Source of the DNA: Halorubrum xinjiangense
Lineage (GTDB): Archaea; Halobacteriota; Halobacteria; Halobacteriales; Haloferacaceae
Reading direction: 5' to 3'
Assembly (NCBI RefSeq): GCF_900102375.1
Contig: NZ_FNBO01000004.1
Location: forward strand, 1 to 64,000
DNA length: 64,000 nucleotides
Shown: one piece after another, positions 44,715 through 53,410 of the stretch
How positions within the stretch are numbered: the stretch's first letter is position 1
How the letters are laid out: every line of letters begins with the position of its first letter
Made by a program: the position numbers and the translations under genes
The notes under the pieces: model-generated
The model's input: the letters and a program-made list of their open reading frames with translations, nothing else
Database searches by the model: none
What the model was told of the DNA's origin: nothing

Positions 44715-44959
44715 ACGTCCGAGTTCGGGGTCCGCTCGGTCGTCCCGCCGCTGCTCGCCGTCGCGCTGGCGATCGTCACCCGCGAGGCGATCCTCTCGCT
44801 GTTCCTCGGCAGCTGGTCGGGCGCCGTGGTATACACGGGCGGGCTCGGGATCGTCCAGACGTTCGACTGGATCGTCGCAGGACCGACCCCGCCTCGGTCT
44901 CGGAGCCGCAGGCGGACAACGGCGAGCGCGTGGTCGGCGCCGGGACCGAAAAGGACTGA
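44715..44959 (+). pseudogene. Remnant of a NhaC-type Na+/H+ antiporter gene
   Basis: From 44721 one frame reads EFGVRSVVPPLLAVALAIVT, then SLFLGSWSGAV and IVQTFDWIV, the N-terminal helices of a haloarchaeal NhaC antiporter. A stop at 44706 precedes it and no start codon is in frame. After about 55 codons the coding sense shifts frame and ends DPASVSEPQADNGERVVGAG, which resembles the C-terminal tail of the same family. The central 400 or so codons are missing. I read this as an internal deletion plus loss of the start. Confidence 0.6.
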
Positions 44960-45253
44960 GCGACCCGACCGTTTAACCCCACTCGCCGGCTAGCCGGACT
45001 CGCGCGCCATTAGTCCCCGCCCGAGTACTCCCCGATGGGAGCGATGACAGCGCGGAGAACCCAGGCGCGTTACACCGGTCGCACACGCGACCCGCCCGTC
45101 GCCGCGCAGGCGACCGCCCGCCACGAGGGTTTCCCGGTCGACGCGGCACGCCGCCGGAGATGAGACCGGTCGTTAGTGTCGCGGGCGACATCACAACCGA
45201 TAGACGCTTCTCCAGCGTCCGCGGTCCGAAGTCGGTATCGACTCGCTACCAAC
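44960..45253. other. Intergenic region
   Basis: 294 bases, GC-rich. No gene, repeat or clear promoter was seen. Confidence 0.45.
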
Positions 45254-45964
45254 TCAGAGGGCAGACGTCTCTTCGACGGCTTCGACGACTCGGTCCAGAA
45301 AGTCAGCCTCGTACCGCTCTCCGACGTGGTTGATATTCCAGAGGCCCGACTCGGCGATCTCGCGTCGGGGGCTCTCACGGCCGAGCCAGTCGTCGTCCCG
45401 GGGGTCGATCGACTCAGTTCCATCGTTGCTGACGAGCGCGATCGCGTTGCGCTCGACGTAGGCCCGGTCGCTCTCTGGCCCCGGTTCGTCGTCGATTTCG
45501 ACCCACAGAAACGGAAGGTCACGGACGTATCGGCTGACGCGCCGTTCGTGGTCCAGTTCGGCGAGCCGTCGCTCTCGCTTCGCGCCGGAGCCGTCGCCCC
45601 AGTGCGGGTACTCGTCGTGACGGTCGTCGCGTTCGATCATCGCCTCGCCGACGCGCTTGCGGAACACCGACCCGCGGTGGTTTCCGCCGCCCTCGTAGGT
45701 CCCGCTGTTCGCGCCGCGGTGTGTCCGGAGCCGGTCCCACAGCGACGTGCCGGAGCCGGAGGAGACGGCGTGGGTTCCAACTCGGGTGAGTCGCGGCTGG
45801 TCTGTCGACTCCCGCGTCTCGTCGGCGGCGAAAAAGAAGTAGACGCCGCGTTCGGGCCAGTCCATGTAACCGGTACAGTCTCGGAGTCGCCGCGGTCCGC
45901 CGGTTCGCTCCGCGAGATCGTCGAACAACTCATAGAGCCGATCGACGTCGGCCGCCCGTGACAT
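45254..45964 (-). CDS. GIY-YIG-like nuclease-fold protein
   Basis: 236 aa. A possible GIY-YIG core is visible: RGVYFFF (first strand), LTRVGTHAVS (second strand), then an Arg-rich helix LWDRLRTHRG, SVFRKRVGEAMI and YVERNAIALVS where the Glu stands in the position of the metal-binding residue. The overall pattern matches a family of haloarchaeal proteins of about 230 residues. The spacing between strands is longer than in UvrC or Slx1. DNA cleavage is not shown. Possible roles are repair or restriction. It stands alone. Confidence 0.55.
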   Translation of the reverse strand: MSRAADVDRLYELFDDLAERTGGPRRLRDCTGYMDWPERGVYFFFAADETRESTDQPRLTRVGTHAVSSGSGTSLWDRLRTHRGANSGTYEGGGNHRGSVFRKRVGEAMIERDDRHDEYPHWGDGSGAKRERRLAELDHERRVSRYVRDLPFLWVEIDDEPGPESDRAYVERNAIALVSNDGTESIDPRDDDWLGRESPRREIAESGLWNINHVGERYEADFLDRVVEAVEETSAL

Positions 45965-46102
45965 TAGTTGATGTTCAAATAGAGCGGATAAAACATGCGG
46001 GGTGTTCGGGGCAGTGTTCGGGAGTTACCGGGGTTGTATGCTAGTGTTCCCAGATTTCACAGATTCGCTTGGGTCAGTTTCACGCACCAGCGGCCGACCC
46101 CG

Positions 46103-47182
46103 TCACCCCGAATCGCGTAACACCAGCGGCCCGATCGCGAGCGTCCGCTTCGCGAGGGTCAGGACGCGGAGCAGGTAGGAAACGAAAAGCGAGAACGGGA
46201 GGAGCGTGACCGCGAACGCGCCCGCGACGACGAGCGTCACGTGGTCGACCCCGAGCGTCCGACCGGGGAACGTTCCGGCGTCGACGACAGAGAGGGCGAG
46301 GCCCGCGACGAGCAGCGCCGGCACCGCGGCGTAGAGGATGAGCCGCGAGAGGTCGATCAGCGCCCACTGGAAGTACAGCGTCTTGACGTGTTCGCGGGCG
46401 GGACCGAACAGCGACAGCGACTCCGTCAGCTCCCCGAGGCGGTCGCGCTCGTCGTCGGTGAGCGCCTCGTCGTGATCCGCGACGAGACGCTCGACCCCCG
46501 CCATTTTCGGGCCGTAGTCGAAGTTGAGCGCGGCGAACACGACGTCGAAGGAGCCGAACTCGGCGCCGTCGAGCTGCCCGCGCACGGCGGTAGCGTTCTC
46601 GATGACTCCTTCAGCGAGGTCGTCGACGTCCTCTCGGAGCGCGGCCCGGTCCGACCTGTCGCCCCCAGCTCCCCGGTCGTTCACCGAGTCACGGAGCTCT
46701 TCGGCGCGTTCCGCCGCAGCGCCAAGGATCGCGTCGAGGAACGCGGCCGGGTCAGTCGGGGTCGGCGCGCCGGTCAGGGCCGCGATGTCGTCCCGGACCG
46801 CGAGCGTGGCGTCCATGCGCTCCTGTTGGTCGCCGAGGGGACCGTTCTCCCCTGTGAGCACGAGCTGCCCGATGGTGACGACGAGCGTCGCCCCCGTGAC
46901 GATGGCCGTGATCATCGAGGCGAACAGCGTCTCGATCGGGTCGCTCGCGCCGACCTTCTCCGCGAGCGACGGCGAGAGCCCGACGGCGACGGCGACGAAC
47001 ACGACGAAGATCGCGAGCGTCAGGACCGCCACGACGACGAGTCGGTCCGCGCGCAACAGCAGCCAGAGCTTCGCGCGGTTCTCGCCGGCGCGCTCGCGCA
47101 TCGTGTCGGCGGTGTCGGTGTCGCTTTCGGCGGCGTCCCCGCTTGCCGACCCTCCTGGCGACCCCTCTGTGGACCCGCTCAT
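46103..47182 (-). CDS. Four-helix membrane protein with a large soluble middle domain
   Basis: 359 aa. The N-terminal 45 residues are polar (Ser/Gly/Asp), then two helices (VVVAVLTLAIFVVFVAVAVGL and FASMITAIVTGATLVVTIGQ) and a cytosolic or external segment of about 160 residues rich in Asp and Glu with coiled-coil character (DRAALREDVDDLAEGVIENAT). Two more helices close the protein (LILYAAVPALLVAGLALSV and AFAVTLLPFSLFVSYLLRV). No family is recognised, but similar proteins occur widely in haloarchaea. Confidence 0.65.
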   Translation of the reverse strand: MSGSTEGSPGGSASGDAAESDTDTADTMRERAGENRAKLWLLLRADRLVVVAVLTLAIFVVFVAVAVGLSPSLAEKVGASDPIETLFASMITAIVTGATLVVTIGQLVLTGENGPLGDQQERMDATLAVRDDIAALTGAPTPTDPAAFLDAILGAAAERAEELRDSVNDRGAGGDRSDRAALREDVDDLAEGVIENATAVRGQLDGAEFGSFDVVFAALNFDYGPKMAGVERLVADHDEALTDDERDRLGELTESLSLFGPAREHVKTLYFQWALIDLSRLILYAAVPALLVAGLALSVVDAGTFPGRTLGVDHVTLVVAGAFAVTLLPFSLFVSYLLRVLTLAKRTLAIGPLVLRDSG

Positions 47183-47565
47183 CGCGGGTCGGCGCGCACG
47201 GAGCGGTCGTCGACGTAGCGGGTCGCGTCCGCCACCCAGATCACGGCGGCGCCGACGGCACCGACCCCCGAGGGCTGCCGGAGCGTCCCGCGTCGAGTCG
47301 CCGCCGTCTCACGTCCGTCCATGACGGGAGTGACGACTCGCGAGCGGCATATAAGTACGCGGGCGCTACGGAGCCGACCGAAGGGACGAACTCGGCAGAC
47401 CGGTCTTCACACCGCCGTTCGAGAACCGAGACGCACAGCGGTCGAGAGCGTCGACTGTCCGGATTTCGGGCGTCGGGTGACGCGAGGGGCCGCCGGAGAC
47501 GCTGGCGACACCCGGGAGGGGACGGCGACACAAGCCACAACACCGCGCCCGACGAAGGAGCGGTA
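47183..47565. other. Divergent intergenic region
   Basis: 383 bases. The plus-strand frame stays open from 47143 into the MBL gene, but that extension is Arg-rich with no family features. GCATATAAG at about 47347 is promoter-like. Confidence 0.5.
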
Positions 47566-48300
47566 ATGTCGAAAGCCGCCGGCGCCGCCGTCACCCTCGT
47601 TCGCAACGCCACGGTTCTCGTGACCGTGGGCGAGACGACCTTTCTCGTCGATCCGCTGTTCGCCTCGCAGGGCGCGCTCCCGCCGATCGATAACACCCCG
47701 AACGACCGGCGGAACCCGCTCGTCCCGATGCCAGAAGTCGACCGCTCGCACGACGCGGTGGTCGTCACCCACCGCCACCCGGACCACTTCGACGACGCGG
47801 CGGCGGCGGAACTCGACGCCGACGTGCCGCTGTTCTGCCAGCCCGCCGAGGCGGACGCGTTCGCGGAGGACGGCTTCACCGACGTGCGACCCGTCGAGGG
47901 CGAGGCGTCGTTCGACGGCGTCACGCTCCACCGGACGCCCGGCCGGCACGGGCACGGGGAGCTGGCCGAGCGGATGGGGCCCGTCTCCGGGTTCGTCTTC
48001 GAGGGCGAGGAGACGCTGTACCTCGCCGGCGACACGGTCTGGTACGAACCCGTCGCGGAGACGCTCGCGCGGTTCGACCCCGACGCCGTTATTCTCAACG
48101 GCGGCGCGGCGCGGTTCACCCAAGGCGAGCCGATCACGATGGGCGTCGACGACGTCGCGGCCGTACGCGAGGCCACCGACGCCGCGGTCGCCGTAGTCCA
48201 CATGGAGGCGATCAACCACTGTCTGCTCTCGCGCGACGAGCTCAGAGCGGAGACGGAGGGCGTGTCAGTCCCCGAGGACGGAGAGCGGATTGAGTTCTAA
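47566..48300 (+). CDS. MBL-fold metal-dependent hydrolase (UlaG-like)
   Basis: 244 aa from the ATG at 47566. The metallo-beta-lactamase signature HxHxDH is THRHPDHFDD; further metal ligands are in TPGRHGHGEL and YLAGDTVWYEP. The start VTLVRNATVLVTVGETTFLVDPLF is typical of the UlaG/RbsA-type group that hydrolyses lactones or phosphodiesters. Substrate unknown. It is followed by an AT-richer accessory gene. Confidence 0.86.
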   Translation: MSKAAGAAVTLVRNATVLVTVGETTFLVDPLFASQGALPPIDNTPNDRRNPLVPMPEVDRSHDAVVVTHRHPDHFDDAAAAELDADVPLFCQPAEADAFAEDGFTDVRPVEGEASFDGVTLHRTPGRHGHGELAERMGPVSGFVFEGEETLYLAGDTVWYEPVAETLARFDPDAVILNGGAARFTQGEPITMGVDDVAAVREATDAAVAVVHMEAINHCLLSRDELRAETEGVSVPEDGERIEF

Positions 48301-48380
48301 AGAGAGCTTTCTTAGAAGGCTACCACCACTGCGCCGAAGGAAGCACTAAAAAACAGCAATTTATAAGATAGCTTGTAATT

Positions 48381-49205
48381 ATGCCGCGGCAGTCCGAATT
48401 CATTGGGAAATCACACGAGAAGCTCACACGGGATCTGCTGAACAGCGATCAGACCCAGAACGATACGGAAGAGCAGTTATCGAAACTTGATAAGACGAAT
48501 AGGGACCGGGTACGGATCGCTTCGGAAAAGAGTGCCGAGTACATTCGTCAAAAGACGGATTTTCCGATTGCCGAGGCCGAAGAAGTCGGTGACAAATTAA
48601 AAGCCGGAAGTAGCGACACGGACCTCAGAGTGTTCGGACCGAACGGACAGCGAAAACCCTTCTCGTTAAAGATCGATTCAGGAACGACAACGAACGTCCG
48701 GAACCCGACGCTTCGATCGCTATCTCGTGGCATTTTTGATCAGAAACTCAGCGAACTTCTCACAGACGAAGAGCACGATCGGCTCGGGAGGCTCACATCG
48801 CAGTACGCGACCGGAAAGATTCCTTCGACAATGAACGGGGAACTGCTCGATATTATGGAGCCAAAATTCATTGACTTCCGGAATCGCAACGAGAGCGCGC
48901 TGCGGAAAGCGCTGTTAGACGAGATGCGACTGGAAACCAACTTAGTAGCATGTAAAGTAACAGGAACAGCTAACTTTGATGGGTTTTTCTCGACGAATCA
49001 GCCGATATTTGAGCGTTTTAACTCAGGTGACGGAAAGCTGGATATATATACTAAATCCACCAATAACAGCTCGCTGTTCTTTGCGCTGGATAATGAGGAT
49101 CTCCTCCAAATAGCGATGTACGGACAGTCGCAGGGGAGTGAATCGAAACCGGGAGCCAGGGCAGTGATACGCGTCGCATTCGGGGACGCAGAAGAGCTTG
49201 AGTAG
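48381..49205 (+). CDS. Putative PD-(D/E)XK-type nuclease, AT-rich and probably acquired
   Basis: 274 aa. No known family is recognised with confidence. The segment SSDTDLRVF followed after about 13 residues by PFSLKID has the spacing of a PD-(D/E)XK nuclease core, with Asp and Lys in place and a Ser where Glu or Asp is usual. Flanking features are a helical N-terminal region (TNRDRVRIASEKSAEYIRQK), a conserved-looking SGTTTNVRNPTLRSLSRGIFDQKL and a C-terminal beta region. It may be a restriction enzyme, but no methylase is adjacent. It is clearly AT-richer than neighbours and lies beside the 3' end of tRNA-His, a common integration site. Confidence 0.5.
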   Translation: MPRQSEFIGKSHEKLTRDLLNSDQTQNDTEEQLSKLDKTNRDRVRIASEKSAEYIRQKTDFPIAEAEEVGDKLKAGSSDTDLRVFGPNGQRKPFSLKIDSGTTTNVRNPTLRSLSRGIFDQKLSELLTDEEHDRLGRLTSQYATGKIPSTMNGELLDIMEPKFIDFRNRNESALRKALLDEMRLETNLVACKVTGTANFDGFFSTNQPIFERFNSGDGKLDIYTKSTNNSSLFFALDNEDLLQIAMYGQSQGSESKPGARAVIRVAFGDAEELE

Positions 49206-49320
49206 TTGGGCAACGTTGCGTCCGGGCGAAAGAGTTCGAGAGCCCGAATCGAACGAAAATCACAATTCACTCGATTCAAAACGGGTTGCTGCGGCTCGCG
49301 GTGTTGCTCGCCGCGAGAAG

Positions 49321-49394
49321 GTCCGGGTGCGAGAATCGAACCCGCGTCTCAGCCTCCACAAGGCTGAAGGATAGTCCACTACCCTAACCCGGAC
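49321..49394 (-). tRNA. tRNA-His (GTG)
   Basis: On the minus strand the sequence folds as a cloverleaf. The acceptor has eight pairs because G-1 is encoded and pairs with C73, as expected for tRNA-His. The anticodon loop is CTTGTGG with anticodon GTG, and the T arm holds GGTTCGATTC. CCA is not encoded. Its 3' end faces the AT-rich nuclease-like gene. Confidence 0.95.
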
Positions 49395-49553
49395 ACGCGT
49401 CGAAATGTACCCCGCTTCGGTAAATAACGGTTACGACTCCCGGACGGGCGTGGCATCGAGTGGCGTCCGATGCGGAGCGCCCGGGCGGGGCGCCGCTCGC
49501 ATCTCCGATCACCGCGTCGCTTTTGAGGGCCGCGGGCGTATCGAGAGGTAACT

Positions 49554-50009
49554 GTGGCCTTTACCGACAAGATCTACGTGAAGAACCACCGGCAGCTCGC
49601 CTCTCAGCTGGAGGCGAACATCCCGAAGGGGGCGTTCGCCGGCGCCACCCTCGACCTGCTTTTCACCGGCGACGGCCTCTCGAAGCTGGACGAGACGACC
49701 CGGGACCGCGTCCTCGACTTCGCCGAGGACTTCCTCGACTGTAGCTGTGACGCGAACCCCTACTGCGGCTGTCCCGAGGAGAAGTTCATGCGCTACGTCC
49801 TCGAACTGCGCGCCGAGGGGCTCGGCCCGCAGGCCATCGTCGACGTGATGACCGACGATTACATGGTGTACGCGTACACCGGTGACGTGCTCTCCTTCCT
49901 CGACGACGCGGTGCGGAACCTGGAGGCCGTCGAGACGCTCGCCGACGTCGACGGCAACGCGGAGATGTCCGAGCGGGCGCGGACGGCGAAGCGCGATTTA
50001 TCCGGCTGA
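49554..50009 (+). CDS. DUF5814 family protein
   Basis: 151 aa from a GTG start. MAFTDKIYVKNHRQLASQLEAN is the usual beginning. A Cys-rich patch CSCDANPYCGCPEEKF could bind a metal, and the C-terminal half is helical (MRYVLELRAEGLGPQAIVDVM). The family (DUF5814, from memory) is found in haloarchaea, in some species attached to a superfamily 2 helicase. Here it is free-standing. Confidence 0.7.
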   Translation: MAFTDKIYVKNHRQLASQLEANIPKGAFAGATLDLLFTGDGLSKLDETTRDRVLDFAEDFLDCSCDANPYCGCPEEKFMRYVLELRAEGLGPQAIVDVMTDDYMVYAYTGDVLSFLDDAVRNLEAVETLADVDGNAEMSERARTAKRDLSG

Positions 50010-50078
50010 AACTGACGGTGAGCGGTTTCGGCGGCTGGTTGGGTCGATATACTATGCTGCTAGCAACGGCGAACACCG

Positions 50079-50492
50079 CCAAAGCCCCAGCCGCTCGTTT
50101 ATAAATATGTACTGACGGCGGATCGACCGTGAAGGCCTCCAAAGCCCCAGCCGGGAGGCGGGCGCACGCTCGTTGTGCTCCTCACTCGGTCGCTCACTCC
50201 GTTCGCTCCCTCGTTGCGGTGCTTACTTCGCCTGCGCCCGCCTCCCGGCTGCCCCTTTGAGTCCCACCCCGCACCGCGACCGCACCTCAGGCCTCCCCAG
50301 CCTCGTCGGCCGGCCTCCGCTTCGCTCCGGCCGCCCGACTCCCTCGCGCGTGCTGTCGCCGGCGCTTCGCGCCGGCTTCCAGAGGGACCTTCGGTCCCTC
50401 GCGGCTCGGCCGCGGGGCGGCCTCGCAGGCACGCAGGGAGGCGCGACGCGCCTCTTACAGCCGGCGGCTCTGCCGCCGGCGACGCCACCGCA
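50079..50492 (+). repeat. Structured dispersed repeat, copy E, with upstream TATA-bearing unit
   Basis: One unit with TTTATAAAT lies at 50079-50138, then the structured part from 50139. Stem I arms are CCGGGAGGCGGGCGCA at 50151-50166 and its exact complement at 50233-50248 (16 bp). Stem II is GTCGGCCGGCC with GGCCGCCCGAC, slightly imperfect. This copy is longest because the third domain holds extra hairpins (GCCGGCGC/GCGCCGGC and GAGGGACC/GGTCCCTC). It ends GCCACCGCAG followed by TTTATAAG. Confidence 0.85.
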
Positions 50493-50591
50493 GTTCATTT
50501 ATAAGTAGTTCTGTCGAATATCGACCGACTGGCTTCCCGAGCGCGGGGAGCGGCCGAACGGTCTAAGTACGCGCGCGCCCGAAATCGGCCA

Positions 50592-51488
50592 ATGAGTCTT
50601 CGGCCCGCGTGGCTAACGTTTAGGCGATACGCGGCGGCGACGACGGGGATGACGCTCGTCCTCTTCTCGCTCGGCGTCTACACCGCGGCGACCGGCTCCG
50701 GACTGGCGTGTCAGGCCCAGTGGCCGCTGTGTTCGGACCAGCTGATTCCGGCGCTCACGATCAACCCCGACTTCATCGAGTGGTTCCACCGGGCGTGGGC
50801 GATGGTCACCGGCTTCCTCATCATCGGAGTCGCCGGGTGGACCTGGCTTGGGTCCGGGTTCGAGCGCCGGACCAAGCTCGCTGCGATGCTGGCGGTCGCG
50901 ATCTTACCGCTCCAGATCACTGTCGGCGCGATCACCGTCACCCTCGGCGGGCTCGTCCCCGGCGGGTACACCGTGTCGACTCACGCCGCGCACCTGATCG
51001 TGGCGCTGACGATCTTCACGCTGCTCGGCCTGGCGACGATCTGGGGCGGCGGGCGCGGGAACGCGCGGCTGCTCCGCGCCGCCGCGGGGATCGCCGTCGC
51101 CGGGATCGTCGCCAGCGCGGTCTTCTCGCGCGCGGTGCCGTTCCTCACCTACGCGCCGCCCGCGCAGGCCGCCTTCTACGTCACCGGGCTCGCCGGGCAC
51201 CTCGGGCTCGTCGCGACGATCGCGTACGCGACGCAGGCGGCTCGGAGCCGCTACGACGGGCTCGACACCGGAACGGCGGGCACCGTCCGCGCGCTCGCCG
51301 CGGGGTCGATGGCCGCGCTCGTCGGGACGCTGCTGCTCGGCCGGGACCTCGTGTTGTACACGGCGACGTGGCAACAGATTAACCTCGTCGCGCTGGGCGT
51401 CGCGGTCGCGCTCGCCGCGGGCGCGGCATGGACCCTCCGCGGCGCCGACGAGATGCGCGACGGTACCGCGCCGATCGGCGGCGACTGA
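50592..51488 (+). CDS. ctaA: Heme A synthase (COX15/CtaA)
   Basis: 298 aa with eight membrane helices. Converts heme O to heme A for terminal oxidases. The first helix pair has GVYTAATGSGLACQAQWPLCS with conserved Cys and WFHRAWAMVTGF with a heme-ligand His. The second half repeats STHAAHLIVAL and GLAGHLGLV, giving the four His expected. It is a short archaeal form. After the last codons, three near-identical 23-base units follow and include the stop codon. Confidence 0.9.
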   Translation: MSLRPAWLTFRRYAAATTGMTLVLFSLGVYTAATGSGLACQAQWPLCSDQLIPALTINPDFIEWFHRAWAMVTGFLIIGVAGWTWLGSGFERRTKLAAMLAVAILPLQITVGAITVTLGGLVPGGYTVSTHAAHLIVALTIFTLLGLATIWGGGRGNARLLRAAAGIAVAGIVASAVFSRAVPFLTYAPPAQAAFYVTGLAGHLGLVATIAYATQAARSRYDGLDTGTAGTVRALAAGSMAALVGTLLLGRDLVLYTATWQQINLVALGVAVALAAGAAWTLRGADEMRDGTAPIGGD

Positions 51489-51538
51489 CCGCGCCGATGG
51501 GCGGCGACTGACCGCGCCGATCGGCGACAACTGACGGC
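51467..51538 (+). repeat. Three 23-bp direct repeats at the 3' end of ctaA
   Basis: Units of the form ACCGCGCCGATCGGCGGCGACTG recur three times with small changes from about 51467. The first copy contains the ctaA stop codon. Slipped-strand duplication is the simplest explanation. Confidence 0.7.
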
Positions 51539-51669
51539 GCTGTTCGGCGGCGGGTCGGTTGGCTACCACCGCGTGTGTCCGGAACGACCCTGTCAGATCC
51601 CCGGCGTGTGGCAAATATTGCTTATCTTCGGTCGAAACGTTGAAACCGTGATCAGCCGAGCAACGGTGT

Positions 51670-52494
51670 ATGGACGAACGCAGTTCCCTGAACCGGAGAC
51701 AGTACCTGACCGCTGTCGGAGCGAGCGGCCTGGCGGCCACCGCTGGCTGCATCGGCGGCGGCGGAGACGACGGCGGCGAGACGATCACCATCGGCTCGGA
51801 CATCCCGTACGCGCCCTTCGAGTACCGAAACGAGGCCGGCGATCTCATCGGGTTCGACGTCGAGATCGCCGAGGCCGTGTTCGGCGAGCAGCTCGACCTG
51901 AACTACGAGTTCCAGGAGACCTCCTTCGACGGGATCATCGCGTCGCTGAACAACGCGAACTTCCGCGTCATCATGAGCGCGATGACGATCAACGAGTCGC
52001 GCGCCGAGCGGGTCGACTTCTCCGACCCGTACTTCACCGCGTACCAGACCGTCCTCGTGTTGGAGGACGGTGATATCTCGTCCCGCGAGGACCTCCGGGG
52101 CGAGGCGGTCGGCGTCCAGCGCGGAACGACCGGAGAGGCCGCCGCCGAGGACCTCCAAGAGGAGTTCGACGGCGAACTCCAGATCGAAAGCTACGACCAG
52201 ATCAACGGCGCGTTCGACGCGCTGCTCAACAACCAGGTGTCGGCGGTCATCAACGACAACACGGTGAGCGGCGAGTTCGCCGCGGAGAACGACGGCGTCG
52301 TCTTCCTCGAAGGCGACGGGGTCGCGGCCGACCAGGAGGACGCACCGCCGTACCTCACGCTGACGATCGAGAACTACGGGATCGCGTTCCGGCAGGACGA
52401 CGACGAGTTCCGGGAGGAGGTCAACGGAGCCCTCCAAGCGATCCGCGACAACGGGACGTACGACGAGATCTACGACGAGTACTTCGAGGCCTGA
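51670..52494 (+). CDS. Polar amino acid ABC transporter, substrate-binding lipoprotein
   Basis: 274 aa. Tat-like signal NRRQYLTAVGASGLAATAGC with a lipobox, then a Gly/Asp linker. The family 3 solute-binding core starts ITIGSDIPYAPFEYRNEAGDLIGFDVEIAEAV and has the MSAMTINESRAERVDFSDPYF signature. It should bind an amino acid outside the cell and hand it to the permease 34 bases downstream. The CAAATATTGCTTAT stretch about 50 bases upstream is a likely promoter. Confidence 0.92.
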   Translation: MDERSSLNRRQYLTAVGASGLAATAGCIGGGGDDGGETITIGSDIPYAPFEYRNEAGDLIGFDVEIAEAVFGEQLDLNYEFQETSFDGIIASLNNANFRVIMSAMTINESRAERVDFSDPYFTAYQTVLVLEDGDISSREDLRGEAVGVQRGTTGEAAAEDLQEEFDGELQIESYDQINGAFDALLNNQVSAVINDNTVSGEFAAENDGVVFLEGDGVAADQEDAPPYLTLTIENYGIAFRQDDDEFREEVNGALQAIRDNGTYDEIYDEYFEA

Positions 52495-52528
52495 GCCTTC
52501 GACTCTCGTCGGTTTAATCTGATACCCA

Positions 52529-53410
52529 ATGGCAACACAGACCGAATCGGAGTCGAGCGGCGGCGTACTGATGCGCGACCGGCTAGTGAAGCGGGTCGGC
52601 GAGGTGGCCGCCGGCGGGTTCGTGCTGGCTATCGGCGGACTGCTGGTCTGGATCCTCTCGACGCAGGTCAACTACGAGCTGCTCTCCTCGCCGCTCATCG
52701 CCCGGCGGTTCGCGGAGGCGTTCTTCCTCGTCGTCCAGATCGTCGTGATTTCGAGCCTGCTTTCGGTGTCGCTCGGCGTCCTCGTGGGACTGGGGCGGAT
52801 CTCGACGTCGAACGTCACCGGACGGATCGCGAAGGGTTACGTCGAGTTCTTCCGCGGCACGCCGCTCCTCTTTCAGCTGTTCGTGATCTACTTCGGCGTG
52901 CCCCGTCTGTGGGCGACCGGGGAGTTCCCCTTCTCGGACTGGGCGATCCCGGCCGCGATCATCGGACTCACGCTGAATCACGGCGCGTACGTCGGCGAGG
53001 CCATCCGCGGGGGGATCGACGCCGTGCCGGACGGACAGATGGAGGCGGCGCGGTCGCTCGGGATGTCCCGGGTGATGGCGCTGCGGGAGGTCGTGCTCCC
53101 ACAGGCGTGGCGGAACGCGCTCGCGGCCATCGGGAACGACCAGATCATCCTCGTGAAGGACACCTCGCTGCTGACCGTCATCGCCGTCCCGGAGATCATG
53201 AGCGTGTTCCGCAACATCAACAGCAACCAACTGGACCCGTGGACCCCGCTCGTGTGGGTGTGCGTGCTCTACCTCGCGATCACGATGTCGATGAGCCAGC
53301 TCGTCAACGGACTGGAGCGCCGGTCGGACTGGGGGTCTGACAGCCGGATGTTCGGTCGGCTGTCGGGGCTCGGCTCCGGCGACGACGCGGACGGAGGTGA
53401 AAAAGCGTGA
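52529..53410 (+). CDS. Polar amino acid ABC transporter, permease
   Basis: 293 aa with five or six membrane helices. HisM-type permease features are the N-terminal FAEAFFLVVQIVVISSLLSV segment, the periplasmic EFFRGTPLLFQLF motif, and the EAA loop EAARSLGMSRVMALREVVLPQAW that docks to the ATPase. Second gene of a three-gene operon; its stop overlaps the ATPase start by four bases (GTGA). Confidence 0.92.
   Translation: MATQTESESSGGVLMRDRLVKRVGEVAAGGFVLAIGGLLVWILSTQVNYELLSSPLIARRFAEAFFLVVQIVVISSLLSVSLGVLVGLGRISTSNVTGRIAKGYVEFFRGTPLLFQLFVIYFGVPRLWATGEFPFSDWAIPAAIIGLTLNHGAYVGEAIRGGIDAVPDGQMEAARSLGMSRVMALREVVLPQAWRNALAAIGNDQIILVKDTSLLTVIAVPEIMSVFRNINSNQLDPWTPLVWVCVLYLAITMSMSQLVNGLERRSDWGSDSRMFGRLSGLGSGDDADGGEKA

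Noticed and set aside
51652-52671. 339-codon minus-strand frame opposite the ABC binding protein
   Set aside because: Shadow of a well-recognised gene; no start or motif support.
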